NCBI GenBank assembly: GCA_027491195.1
Contig: JAIXWQ010000012.1
Span: forward strand, 186,001 to 250,000
Direction: 5' to 3'
Origin: Cytophagaceae bacterium
Lineage (GTDB): Bacteria > Bacteroidota > Bacteroidia > Cytophagales > Spirosomataceae
Length of the DNA stretch: 64,000 nt
This document shows, piece by piece, positions 42,019-52,100 of this stretch; within the stretch, counting starts at the first letter, position 1; each line of letters starts with the position of its first letter. Under the pieces are notes generated by a model. The model ran no database searches, was not told where the DNA came from, and was given only the letters and a program-made list of their open reading frames with translations. Position numbers and translations under genes: made by a program.

Positions 42019-42544
42019 ACCATCCATCATCCGCCTTCGGCTTCACCACCGCCTTCTTCACAGGAGCCGCAGCTTTAGCTGGAGTAGAAGTCTTTCCGCT
42101 TACCGCTTTAGCCCCCACACCACTCGCCACATTCACGTCCAAAGCAACGCGGCTGTAGACGCGGCAAACGATTTTCCAATCGTCATTGATTTTAACTAGG
42201 CTTAATAGGTCGATGTATTTGAAATCGTCGAATTTGAATTCTACGGTTGCTACGGCAGAAGTTCCTGCGTAGGAATAATTCACTAGGTTTCCAGTCGCTT
42301 TTGCGCCACCTGCAGGCATCCCAGTGATGAATTTACGTAATGGGGTGTCTACTAATTTTCCTGTAGAGGCATTCAGATTTCGTAGAAGGGCGTTACTCGC
42401 AAAGGCACGGCCTAAACTAGCGGTGTCACCTTTCGTGAAACCCTCCGTGTAAGCAGAAATGCTGGATTTAATTCCTTCGTCCTCTGATTGGGCGAATGCG
42501 GAGTAGCCCATTAGGCAGCATAAGGCAAAAAGTACATTTTTCAT
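42017..42544 (-). CDS. Secreted NTF2-like protein (putative lumazine-binding type)
   Basis: The protein has 175 residues. A signal peptide ends at SAFAQ. The mature domain (about 22-135) has the SnoaL/lumazine-binding-2 pattern: IKSSISAYTEGFTKGDTASL, a middle strand region and LVKINDDWKIVCRVYSR. Such cone-shaped folds bind small molecules or are enzymes, and the role here is unknown. The last 35 residues are a low-complexity Ala/Pro/Lys tail (TPAKAAAPVKKAVVKPKA). It follows the serine hydrolase gene by 11 nt and may be co-transcribed. Hairpin 3 begins at its stop codon. Confidence 0.78.
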   Translation of the reverse strand: MKNVLFALCCLMGYSAFAQSEDEGIKSSISAYTEGFTKGDTASLGRAFASNALLRNLNASTGKLVDTPLRKFITGMPAGGAKATGNLVNYSYAGTSAVATVEFKFDDFKYIDLLSLVKINDDWKIVCRVYSRVALDVNVASGVGAKAVSGKTSTPAKAAAPVKKAVVKPKADDGW

Positions 42545-42555
42545 GATCTGTTAGT

Positions 42556-43782
42556 TTAGTTTCCTCCTGAAGATTCTTGCTCAGCTGGGAGATTTTCCCC
42601 CTTTAAGAAATACTTCGCTTTTTCAGGATATAAAATGGATTGAACGATATTGACTTTGGATAAAGAATGATTCGCCATGTTTCCTAGGATGATGATGGCA
42701 GAATTGTCTTTGGAATTATGTAGGTAATAGTTTTTAAACCCATGCCACCAACCTGTGTGGTAGGTTAACCACTCGCCATTCTCTAATTGCTTCAAGCGCC
42801 AGCCTAAACCATAGTTCGTGGTTAACACTTTTGGTTTTGTGTGTTGAGGCGTGAATGCTTCGGCTAATGAACTGAGTTTGACTACGGTTTCAGAATTTAA
42901 AGCTTGGTCCCAAAGAAACATATCCTCTACCGTCGAATAGATTCCTTTATCTCCTGTCACCCCATCCAGATGATCGAATCCAACGACAGCAAGTCCTGAA
43001 CGTTTGGGTTGATAACCTGTGGCTGATTTTTTCAGTTGTTCCGGATGCTGAGGATCATAAACGAAGGATTCGTTCATCCCAGCAGGAGTGAAGATGTTCT
43101 CTTTTACATATTCTCTGAAACCTTTTCCGCTGATTCGCTCGACGATGTAGGCTAATAAGATGTAGTTCGTGTTATTATAATGAAACTGGCGATTCGGGTG
43201 GTAATCGATGCCAGGTTTGATGCGGTTGAAAAGCTCCACGACTTTGGCATTCGTCAACGGCGCTTTTTTATCATAATACTTATCTAAACAATAGGCATAA
43301 TTAGGAAGGCCAGATTTATGCGTTAATAAACTGCGAATCGTGATGCTTGAATCGTAAGGGAATCCGGGAATGTGTTGCTCTACGCGATCATCCAGCTTTA
43401 ATTTCCCTTGTTCCATCAATTGTAAAATCGAAACAGCAGTGAATTGCTTGGAGACTGACGCTAATTGAAAGGGTGTTCGCGTGCTTAAAGGGTCTTTTGT
43501 GAAATTATTAGCAATGCCAAAAGCTCTCTTGTAAATCACCTTCCCGTATTGTGCGACAAGAACGGTGCCATTGAATCCGGTTTTCTTTTGAAGCGTCTTA
43601 AAGAAAGTATCTAATTTAACCGCTTTTTGCTGCGCAATGCTGGGATTAAATAGGCTCGCAATACTGTCATTTCTCTTTTCTACCGCACTATTCTTAGTAA
43701 AAAGGTGGCCGGGAATGTTGTTGCAGGAGGCCATACAAAATAAGGATGCCAAAATTCCAAGAGCTAAAGACCTGCGATTCAT
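42556..43782 (-). CDS. Beta-lactamase-fold serine hydrolase lipoprotein (class C/DD-peptidase-like)
   Basis: The protein has 408 residues with a lipobox at FCMASC. The catalytic tetrad Ser109-Val-Ser-Lys112 lies in LASVSKQFTAVS, the Tyr-x-Asn motif is Tyr202-Asn-Asn204 in FHYNNTNYIL, and the third motif is HTG in TYHTGWWHGF. The segment LLTHKSGLPNY is typical of the PF00144 family, which includes DD-carboxypeptidases, esterases and AmpC-like enzymes. As a lipoprotein it probably acts in the periplasm or on the outer membrane. The substrate is not predictable. Antibiotic hydrolysis is not implied by these motifs. Confidence 0.9.
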   Translation of the reverse strand: MNRRSLALGILASLFCMASCNNIPGHLFTKNSAVEKRNDSIASLFNPSIAQQKAVKLDTFFKTLQKKTGFNGTVLVAQYGKVIYKRAFGIANNFTKDPLSTRTPFQLASVSKQFTAVSILQLMEQGKLKLDDRVEQHIPGFPYDSSITIRSLLTHKSGLPNYAYCLDKYYDKKAPLTNAKVVELFNRIKPGIDYHPNRQFHYNNTNYILLAYIVERISGKGFREYVKENIFTPAGMNESFVYDPQHPEQLKKSATGYQPKRSGLAVVGFDHLDGVTGDKGIYSTVEDMFLWDQALNSETVVKLSSLAEAFTPQHTKPKVLTTNYGLGWRLKQLENGEWLTYHTGWWHGFKNYYLHNSKDNSAIIILGNMANHSLSKVNIVQSILYPEKAKYFLKGENLPAEQESSGGN

Positions 43783-43850
43783 GTAATATTGCGAATTGAA
43801 TTGATTAATTTTAAAGCAATTTAATCAGAAAAGGCTTTATTTCAAACCCC

Positions 43851-44075
43851 ATGATTCAGCGGATTTTTGTTTTCTTTTTTCTGGTCTTGATACGTATCTA
43901 TCAAGGGATGATTTCTCCTTTTCTGCCTAATTCCTGCCGGTATACTCCCACCTGTTCTTCGTATGCTAAAGAAGCTCTTCAGAAGCATGGTTTATTCGAA
44001 GGTTTGCGCTTGACAATCAAGCGAATTGCAAGCTGCCATCCCTGGGGTGGAAGTGGTCACGATCCCGTACCTTGA
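43851..44075 (+). CDS. yidD: Membrane protein insertion efficiency factor YidD
   Basis: The protein has 74 residues with an N-terminal amphipathic/hydrophobic helix. It shows the family block [20 protein letters not shown], then [15 protein letters not shown] and the ending [15 protein letters not shown]. YidD helps YidC insert proteins into the inner membrane. Here it stands alone, without rnpA, rpmH or yidC beside it, which is common in Bacteroidota. Confidence 0.96.
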   Translation: MIQRIFVFFFLVLIRIYQGMISPFLPNSCRYTPTCSSYAKEALQKHGLFEGLRLTIKRIASCHPWGGSGHDPVP

Positions 44076-44568
44076 TTCGAAAACAACAGTATAGCACTGT
44101 TTGAATTGTATTATTCTAATTTTAACCTAAATTATTTTTGGCATTAGATTACCGAAAAAAAACTGATTTTTTTTTCGAAAAATTTTCTATTGAAAAAATA
44201 CAATCGATTCCGTGCTGTTTTCGATGATTTAATGTGAATGGACCTTTGAAATAGGGGCTCTATTAATAATTAACTAACAATTAGATTATTTACAGATTCT
44301 GTACTACACTGTGCTAGTTTTCAAGAAAATCTAGATTAAGTACAATTTGGGAGCCCTAGGTCATCGATTCATTATCTAAATTCATTTTTTTATTCAATTT
44401 ATTCTTACTTTTTTTGTGTCGGTTTTGAAATTACTCATAGTATGTAAACGATTACATGAGGATTTTAAAAGGCTTTGGCCCATAGAATCTATGTCTTCAT
44501 TATATAACTAGGAATAAGAGCAAGACCGCAAGAATCATTAATCATTTTTAACCCTTAATTTTTCACTT
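44076..44568 (+). other. Long leader/promoter region of SusC locus B
   Basis: About 490 AT-rich nt without a gene. A full -7 match TATTTTTG lies at 44133-44140, which would give a leader of over 400 nt. A palindromic LacI-type operator is at 44442-44457, and the block GGCCCATAGAA shared with locus A is at 44477-44487. A weak A/T hairpin lies at 44153-44177. The working promoter could also lie nearer the operator. Confidence 0.5.
44442..44457 (+). promoter_or_regulatory. LacI/GalR-family operator candidate
   Basis: ATGTAAACGATTACAT is an interrupted palindrome with the central CG typical of LacI-family sites. It fits the catabolite-responsive pattern TGWAANCGNTNWCA at every position. It lies 112 nt before the locus B susC ATG. 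No LacI-type regulator gene is in the window. Confidence 0.6.
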
Positions 44569-47565
44569 ATGATTCATTCTTACAAAAGAGTGGGTCGCCT
44601 TGTGCGATCAAGTGTAAGTAACCTAGGCTTCAAGCAAGCTTTTAGTGTTGCTGTGGCACTAGTAATTTCCTTGGGTGCTTTTGCTCAAGATGTGGTTTCA
44701 GGGAAAGTAACTGATGCTGCTGATGGCTCAGCTATTCCTGGAGTTTCTGTAACAGTTAAAGGTACTACGAAAGGTGCTCAAACTGACGTTAACGGTACTT
44801 ACAAAGTAAACGCAGGAAGTGGAAGCACTTTAGTGTTTACATTCGTAGGTTATACTTCTAAAGAAGTGAAGGCTACAGGTTCTGTAGTTAATGTTGCTTT
44901 ATCTGCAGATAACAAATCTCTAGAAGAGGTTGTCGTAGTAGGTTACGGTACGCAAAAGCGTAAAGAGATTTCTGGAACTGTAACAAGTTTAGGAGCTCGT
45001 GAATTCAACGCTGGTGTTGTTACTAACCCATTAGCTGCGGCTCAAGGTAAAGTAGCGGGTTTAGTTATCACTCAGTCTTCTGGTGATCCTAACGCTCGTC
45101 CAACGGTACGTTTACGTGGTACAGGTTCATTGAACGCAGGTTCTGAGCCATTATACGTAATCGACGGTGTAATTGGTGCTCCTATCGAAAACGTTGCTCC
45201 AGAAGATATCTTATCTATGGACGTGTTACGTGATGCATCTTCTGCAGCTATCTACGGTTCTCGTGGTGCTAACGGTGTTATCTTGATCAACACAAAACGT
45301 GGTAAGTCAGGTGCTCCTACAGTTGATTATTCAGCTTACGTAGGTGCTGAGACTATCTCTCAACGTCCAGAATTATTAAATGCTGCTGAATTCCGCGCTG
45401 CTGCTGCGAAATACAAGCAAACATTTGATGATAATGGTGCTAACACTGATTGGTTAGATGTAATTACACGTACTGCGGTTTCTCAAAACCACAACGTAGG
45501 TGTTTCTGGTGGTTCTGAGAACTTATCATACCGTGCTTCAGTAGGTTATTTAGACCAAAAAGGTACATTAATTGGTTCTGGTAAAGATCGTTTAACAGGT
45601 CGTTTAAACTTAGATGCGAAAGCATTAGACGGTAAATTGATGATGAAATTCAATATGTCTGCTATGCAAACAAACGGAACTTTCTCTGATAACCGTGCGG
45701 TAGGTTTTGCAATGAACATGCGTCCAACTGATCCAGTTTACGCTGCAAACGGAAACTACTTCCAATTGCCAGGTACATTCGCTAACTTCAACCCATTAGC
45801 TGCTTTAGAGAAGAAATCTAACACTCAACGTTTACAAGATTTCTTATTCAATGCATCTGCTGCGTATACAATCTTAGATGGTTTAGTATTTAACGTATCA
45901 GGTACATTACGTACTCAAAACGCGAACAACGCATATTTTGCTGCAACTACTCCAGGTAACTTATTATCTACTGTAGGTGGTAACTCAGCTTCTCGTTCAT
46001 TGAACGCTGTAACTGATAAGCAATTAGAGGCTACTTTAAACTGGACTAAGAAGTTAAATGATGTTTCTACATTGACTTTATTAGGAGGTTATACTTACCA
46101 AGACGTTGTTAACGACGGTTTCGGTGCTTCAAACAACAACTTCTTAACAGATGCGTTTGGTGCTGATAACATCGGTTCAGGTTTAGGTATTCGTACAAAC
46201 CCATCTTTATTATATTCTTACAAGAATGAATACAAGTTGGTTTCTTTCTTAGCACGTGCTCAATACTCGTTAATGAACAAGTATTTCGCAACTGTTAACA
46301 TGCGTCGTGACGGTTCTACTAAATTCGGAGATAACAACAAGTGGGGTTTATTCCCATCAGTTTCTGTGGGTTGGTCATTATCTGAAGAAGCTTTCTTAAA
46401 AGGAAATTCAACAATCGACAACTTGAAGCTTCGTGTTTCTTGGGGTAGAACTGGTAACTCAGAAGGTATCCGTCCATTATTATCTAAATCATTCTATGGC
46501 CCATCTGGATCATACTATGATGGATCTGCTGATGACTTCTTACCAGCTTACGCTATCCAATCTAACCCTAACCCTAACTTGAAGTGGGAGGTTAACGAAA
46601 ACTACGGTTTTGGTATTGACTACTCAATCTTAAAAGGTAAGTTAACAGGTTCGATTGACTGGTATACTCGTCAAACAAAAGATTTGTTATACACTGTTAA
46701 TGCTCCACAAGAGAAAGGATATGTATATCCAACTATCTTAGCGAACATTGGTTCGATGCAAAACCGTGGTATTGAGTTAACTGCTACATACCAATGGTTA
46801 GATACGCAAGATTGGTCTATTAGCTCTACATTCGCTGGTTCATTCAACCAAAACGAATTGATCTCATTGAAAAATGATGAGTTCGCTGCAGCTGACCAAG
46901 TATTCTTATCTACTTCTTTAGGTAGCTACATCCGTGGTACTTCAGCAGTAAACTTCTCAGTTTTACAAGCTGGTCAACCAGTAGGTGTATTCTACGGAGC
47001 TAAGATTGCTAAAATCGAGAACGGTAAATATGTATTCCAAGACCTTAACGGTGATGGTACTGTAGATCCTAACGCAAAAGATCGTACTTACTTAGGAAAT
47101 CCTAACCCTACTTTCGTAGGTGGTTTAACTACTAACGTACGTTACAAAGCATTTGACTTACAATTCCAATTCACTGGAAACGCTGGAGCGAAAATCGTAA
47201 ACACGAACAACTTATTGTTAGGTCGTCAAGATGGTCGTTTAGCTGAGTCTAACGCATTGAAATCTGCTTTAACGTCTATCATCAATGATGAGCGTACAAT
47301 CCCTATGGATTACTACGTAGAGTCAGGAGATCATATCCGTTTAAACAACGCTTCTTTAGGATATACATTACCAGTTAAAGGTGTATTCAAGAGAGCTCGT
47401 ATTTATGTAGCTGGTAACAACTTATTGTTGTTCACTAACTATACAGGTGTAGATCCAGAAGTTAGCCAAAACCTAGCTATCGGTTCTGCAGCGCCAGGTA
47501 TTGACGTTCGTGAGACATACTACAAGACTCGTGCATTTACTGCGGGTATTAACTTGTCTTTCTAA
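44569..47565 (+). CDS. SusC/RagA-family TonB-dependent outer-membrane receptor (locus B)
   Basis: The protein has 998 residues. A rather long N-region precedes the signal-peptide core, which ends at LGAFAQ. A carboxypeptidase-regulatory-like domain (about 40-115; VSGKVTDAADGSAIPGVSVT) and the plug (LEEVVVVGYGTQKRKEISG, LRGTGSLNAGSEPLYVIDGV, LRDASSAAIYGSRGANGVIL) follow. The barrel ends in FTAGINLSF. It imports an oligomeric nutrient driven by TonB. A LacI-type operator in the leader suggests a sugar-responsive system. SusD follows after 54 nt. The substrate is unknown. Confidence 0.95.
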   Translation: MIHSYKRVGRLVRSSVSNLGFKQAFSVAVALVISLGAFAQDVVSGKVTDAADGSAIPGVSVTVKGTTKGAQTDVNGTYKVNAGSGSTLVFTFVGYTSKEVKATGSVVNVALSADNKSLEEVVVVGYGTQKRKEISGTVTSLGAREFNAGVVTNPLAAAQGKVAGLVITQSSGDPNARPTVRLRGTGSLNAGSEPLYVIDGVIGAPIENVAPEDILSMDVLRDASSAAIYGSRGANGVILINTKRGKSGAPTVDYSAYVGAETISQRPELLNAAEFRAAAAKYKQTFDDNGANTDWLDVITRTAVSQNHNVGVSGGSENLSYRASVGYLDQKGTLIGSGKDRLTGRLNLDAKALDGKLMMKFNMSAMQTNGTFSDNRAVGFAMNMRPTDPVYAANGNYFQLPGTFANFNPLAALEKKSNTQRLQDFLFNASAAYTILDGLVFNVSGTLRTQNANNAYFAATTPGNLLSTVGGNSASRSLNAVTDKQLEATLNWTKKLNDVSTLTLLGGYTYQDVVNDGFGASNNNFLTDAFGADNIGSGLGIRTNPSLLYSYKNEYKLVSFLARAQYSLMNKYFATVNMRRDGSTKFGDNNKWGLFPSVSVGWSLSEEAFLKGNSTIDNLKLRVSWGRTGNSEGIRPLLSKSFYGPSGSYYDGSADDFLPAYAIQSNPNPNLKWEVNENYGFGIDYSILKGKLTGSIDWYTRQTKDLLYTVNAPQEKGYVYPTILANIGSMQNRGIELTATYQWLDTQDWSISSTFAGSFNQNELISLKNDEFAAADQVFLSTSLGSYIRGTSAVNFSVLQAGQPVGVFYGAKIAKIENGKYVFQDLNGDGTVDPNAKDRTYLGNPNPTFVGGLTTNVRYKAFDLQFQFTGNAGAKIVNTNNLLLGRQDGRLAESNALKSALTSIINDERTIPMDYYVESGDHIRLNNASLGYTLPVKGVFKRARIYVAGNNLLLFTNYTGVDPEVSQNLAIGSAAPGIDVRETYYKTRAFTAGINLSF

Positions 47566-47619
47566 ACAAAATACCCACACTATTAGTTATATAACTTAAT
47601 TAATAAAATCATTAAAAAA

Positions 47620-49089
47620 ATGAAAAAATATATCTATAAAGTACTTTCAGTAGGTGTTTTCGCTTCGTTAGCCCTATCGTCTTGTACAGATTTAACTGAG
47701 CCAGTTTACGATTCGATCCCAGCTGATCAATTCTTGAAAACTGATGCTCAAATTGCTGCGGCACTAGGACCAGCTTATGGTGGTCTTCGTGGTATCACTT
47801 GGGATTGGTTTAATCCAAGTGAAGCATCTTCGGATGAGTTAATCGTTCCTACACGTGGTGGTGACTGGTATGATGGTGGTGACTGGTTAGCTTACTCACG
47901 TCACACATGGACTCCACAACACGGACCTATCAACGGTATGTGGGGATTCATCTTTGGTAACATCTCTCAGGTGAACCAATTGATACCAGTGGTTGCTTCT
48001 AACCAAAAAGCAGTAGATGAGTTACGTGCAGTACGTGCTATCTATTACTTCATGGCAGTAGATGCATTCGGTAATGTGCCTATCGTTACAGATAACAAAT
48101 CATCTGCAGCGACTAAGACTCGTGCTGAAGTGTATAACTTTATCGTTTCTGAGTTAACTTCTGCTATCCCTAACTTGCCAGCAGGTAAGGCTTACTCTCG
48201 TATGACTCAAGATGCTGCTAAAGCATTGTTAGCGAAAGTATACTTAAACGCAGGTGTGTACAAAGGAGCTACTGAGTGGCAAAAAGCATATGATACAGCT
48301 GATCAAGTAATCAAATCTTCGAACAACTGGTCATTGTCTTCTTCTACTTTGTCTAACTTTATCGTTCAAAACCAAGGTTCAAACGAGAACATCTTCGCTA
48401 TCCCTTTCGATTCTTTCAAAGCGGGTGGTATGAACTTCCAAATGAGAACGTTACACTATGCTAACCAACAAACGTATGGTTTAGGTAACTCTCCTTGGAA
48501 CGGTTTCTGTACTTTAGCTGATTTCTACAACTCATTTGAGTCTGGTGACTTACGTGGTGCTATGTGGATCAAAGGACAGCAATATGCTGCTTCTGGAGCT
48601 AAGTTAAAAGATGCGAAAGGTGCTGATTTAGCATTCGTTGCGGATTGGGAAAAAGATCAAATGACTGATGCTGATGCAGTTTACCAAGTAGCTGGTATCC
48701 GTTCTCAGAAATATGAGATCCAAAAGAACAACCCGAACGGTGATCAATCAAATGACTACGTATTCTTACGTTTAGCTGACGTTATCTTAATGCGTGCTGA
48801 AGCTGCTTTCCGTTTAGGAAACACAGCTCAAGCGTTAACAGATATCAACGCGATCCGTACTCGTTCTGGTGTTGCTCCTTTAACTGCGGTTACTGCTGAC
48901 GATATCCTAGCTGAGCGTGGACGTGAGTTAGCTTGGGAAGGATGGAGACGTAATGACTTAATCCGTTTCAACAAATTCTCTGTGGAGCGTAAGTTCATGA
49001 AGGTTACAGACAAGACGCGTGAATTGTTCCCAATTCCACAACCACGTCGTGATGCTAACCCATTATTGACTCAAAACCCAGGATATTAA
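47620..49089 (+). CDS. SusD/RagB-family substrate-binding lipoprotein (locus B)
   Basis: The protein has 489 residues with a lipobox at LSSC. SusD features are the tryptophan-rich N-terminal region (GLRGITWDWFNPSEASSDEL), the TPR part with AVRAIYYFMAVDAFGNVPIV and the C-terminal blocks FLRLADVILMRAEAAFRLGN and RGRELAWEGWRRNDLIRFNK. It is the surface lid for the preceding SusC barrel. A terminator follows, as in locus A. Confidence 0.95.
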   Translation: MKKYIYKVLSVGVFASLALSSCTDLTEPVYDSIPADQFLKTDAQIAAALGPAYGGLRGITWDWFNPSEASSDELIVPTRGGDWYDGGDWLAYSRHTWTPQHGPINGMWGFIFGNISQVNQLIPVVASNQKAVDELRAVRAIYYFMAVDAFGNVPIVTDNKSSAATKTRAEVYNFIVSELTSAIPNLPAGKAYSRMTQDAAKALLAKVYLNAGVYKGATEWQKAYDTADQVIKSSNNWSLSSSTLSNFIVQNQGSNENIFAIPFDSFKAGGMNFQMRTLHYANQQTYGLGNSPWNGFCTLADFYNSFESGDLRGAMWIKGQQYAASGAKLKDAKGADLAFVADWEKDQMTDADAVYQVAGIRSQKYEIQKNNPNGDQSNDYVFLRLADVILMRAEAAFRLGNTAQALTDINAIRTRSGVAPLTAVTADDILAERGRELAWEGWRRNDLIRFNKFSVERKFMKVTDKTRELFPIPQPRRDANPLLTQNPGY

Positions 49090-49107
49090 TCTGTAGGTTT
49101 TTGATAG

Positions 49108-49137
49108 AAAGGCAGAACCATTTGGTTCTGCCTTTTT
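49108..49137 (+). terminator. Intrinsic terminator after SusD (locus B)
   Basis: The stem GGCAGAACC / GGTTCTGCC with loop ATTT, an A-run before it and a T-run after, lies between susD and the next gene on the same strand. It matches the arrangement in locus A. Confidence 0.9.
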
Positions 49138-49169
49138 GTTTTATATGCCCCTAGTATTTTGTAATTTTG
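49135..49169 (+). promoter_or_regulatory. Bacteroidota promoter for the UnbV/cytochrome operon
   Basis: TTTG (49135-49138), a 23-nt spacer and TAATTTTG (49162-49169) match the Bacteroidota consensus. It directly follows the terminator and precedes the ATG by 25 nt. The five-gene operon can thus be transcribed independently of SusCD. Confidence 0.6.
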
Positions 49170-49194
49170 TGACGCAAAAATTCACGCTTTTAGG

Positions 49195-52100
49195 ATGAAA
49201 AATTTCAGTTTAATCACCCTTCTTTCCATCGCTTTATTTTCTTGTTCTCAGAAAGAGGATACCCTTTTCGAAGAGTTGCCTGCTGATCAAACCGGTATCG
49301 ATTTTGTGAACCGTAGTTTGGAGAAAAAAGAGTTCAATATCTTCAATTACCGCAACTTCTATAACGGTGGTGGTGTGGCTATTGGTGATGTGAATAATGA
49401 TGGTCTCTCGGATCTATTTGTAACTTCTAATTTCGAAGACAATAAGTTGTATTTGAATAAGGGGGAGATGAAGTTTGAGGACATTACAGTGAAGTCAGGG
49501 ATTGTAGGGAAGAAGTTTTGGTCGACTGGGGTGACTTTTGCTGATGTGAACGGGGATGGTTTGATGGACATCTATGTGTGTAATTCGGGATCACGTGATC
49601 AACGTGGAAACCAGTTATACATTAATCAAGGAATTAAGGGTGGCGTGCCTACGTTTAAGGATCAAGCTAAAGAAGCCGGTCTAGAAGACGGTGGATTTTC
49701 TACGCACGCGGCCTTTTTTGACTATGATCGCGATGGCGATTTAGATATGTATTTGTTGAATAATAGTTTCACCCCGATTGATAAGTTAGGGTACACGAAT
49801 TTGAGGGAGGAGCGGGATAAGTTAGGCGGTGATAAGCTGTTTAGAAACGATAGCAAGGATGGAAAGGAACTTCATTTTACCGATGTGTCGGAATCGGCGG
49901 GTATTTATGGAAGTTTGATTGGTTTTGGTTTAGGAATTACGATAGGCGATGTTAACAATGACAACTGGCCTGATATTTATATTTCGAATGACTTCTATGA
50001 GCGTGACTACCTATATATCAACCAGCATGATGGTACATTTAAGGAGGATTTAGAGAATGAAATGCCGCATATTTCGTTGAGCTCCATGGGAGCTGACATG
50101 GCGGATTTGAATGATGACGGTTACATGGACATTTTTGTGACGGACATGTTACCTGGTGATGATCGTCGCTTGAAGACTACCTCTGTTTTCGAAGGATATA
50201 ACTTAGTGGAGTTGAAGAAGAAGCGCGGTTTTTGGCATCAATACATGCGCAATAACCTGCAATTGAATAATGGCGATGGAACTTTCTCTGAGGTAGGTCA
50301 ATTAGCCGGTGTGCATGCGACAGATTGGAGCTGGGGAGCCTTGATTTTCGACATGGATAATGACGGGAAGAAGGATATTTTCGTGGCGAATGGTATTGCC
50401 AAAGACCTAACAGATCAAGATTTTGTCGATTTCTTAGGCGATCGCAACACGATGCAGCAGATGTTAGATGGAAAGAAATTTGACTACAAAGAATTCACGG
50501 ATAAGATTTCTTCTGTGCCTATTCCGAATTATGCCTACAAAAATGAAGGTGATTTGAAGTTCTCGAATCAGGTGAAATCTTGGGGATTAGAAGGCCCAGG
50601 TTTCTCGAACGGGTCAGCCTATGGTGATTTAGACAATGATGGGGATTTAGATTTAGTGGTGAATAATGTGAACTCACCTTTGTCTGTCTACAAGAACAAA
50701 ACGAATGAGAAGTTAAAGAATCATTATTTGACGGTTCACTTAAAAGGAACAGATCGCAACTTAAATGGTATCGGAGCACGCGTAACCGTTTATCAGAAAG
50801 GCGGATTCAAAGTCTTGCAACAGATGCCTAACCGGGGTTTTCAGTCGTCGAGTGATCACCAGATGGTGTTTGGTTTAGGAGCGAACGGAGCGATTGACTC
50901 GGTACAGGTTTTATGGCCAAACGATAAAATCGAAACGATTAAATCAGTGAAGTCAGATCAGACGATTACCTTGAAGCAAGAGAATGCGAAGGAGATCTTC
51001 CACTTCTTTGAGGCAAAGCAGACGCCAATTTTTGCGGATGTAACATCAGGTCTATTGGATTATTTGCACGTCGAAAGTATGTTTAATGACTACGATCGCG
51101 ATGTGTTATTAAAGCAAAAGTATTCAACTCAAGGTCCAGCGCTGGCGGTGGGTGATGTGAATGGAGATGGTCTAGAGGATATTTATTTAGGTGGGGCTGC
51201 AGGTCAGATCAAGAAATTATTTATCCAAAAAGCCGGAGGTAAATTCGTGGATTCTCCTCAAGCTGATTTTAGTTTAGATCAAACGACAGAAAATACGGAT
51301 GCAATTTTCTTCGATGCGGACAAGGATGGCGACCAGGATTTATTCGTGGTGACGGGTAGTAATGAGTTTGCGGAGAATGCACCGGAATTGCATGATTTAT
51401 TGTATTTGAACGACGGAAAAGGAAATCTGAAACGCGATGTGAGATTCCCAATGATTTATGAGAATGGATCAAGTGTTTCGGCGGCAGATTACGATAAAGA
51501 TGGCGATATCGATTTATTCGTGGGAACGCGTATGGTGAATGCGAAGTATGGCCAAAGTGCGCAAAGTAATTTATTCATTAACGACGGAACCGGAGGATTT
51601 AAGAATCAATCGAAACGCTACATGCCGCAGGTGACTGACTTAGGGATGGTAACGGATTCAGAATGGTCTGATGTCAACGGGGATGGATATGTGGATTTAG
51701 TGGTGACGCAAGATTGGGGTCCGGTAGTCGTGTTTAAAAATGAGAGAGGAAGAAAATTGACGAAGCAGGAGCCGGTGGTTGGGTCTGAAGGTCTTTGGGC
51801 TTGTGCTAAACCAGCAGATATTGATGGCGATGGAGATGTGGATTTTGTGTTGGGGAATTTTGGCCTAAATTCTAAAATTAAAGCATCTGTGGAGGCTCCA
51901 GCCTATTTGCACGTGGGTGATTTCGATAAGAATGGGGTGGTAGAACAAATTATCTCTTGCGTGACGGAGGATGGAAATACCTATCCGATGGTATTAAAAG
52001 GCGAGATGCAGCGTGCGCTTCCGATGATTAAGAAGAAATTTATCAAGTACAAAGATTACGCGAATAAGACGGTGGAGGAATTATTTACGGATGAGCAGCG

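Noticed and set aside
44153-44177. A/T hairpin in the SusC locus B leader as a terminator
   Set aside because: The stem is nearly all A-T pairs and lies in an AT-rich leader, so it is too weak to call.
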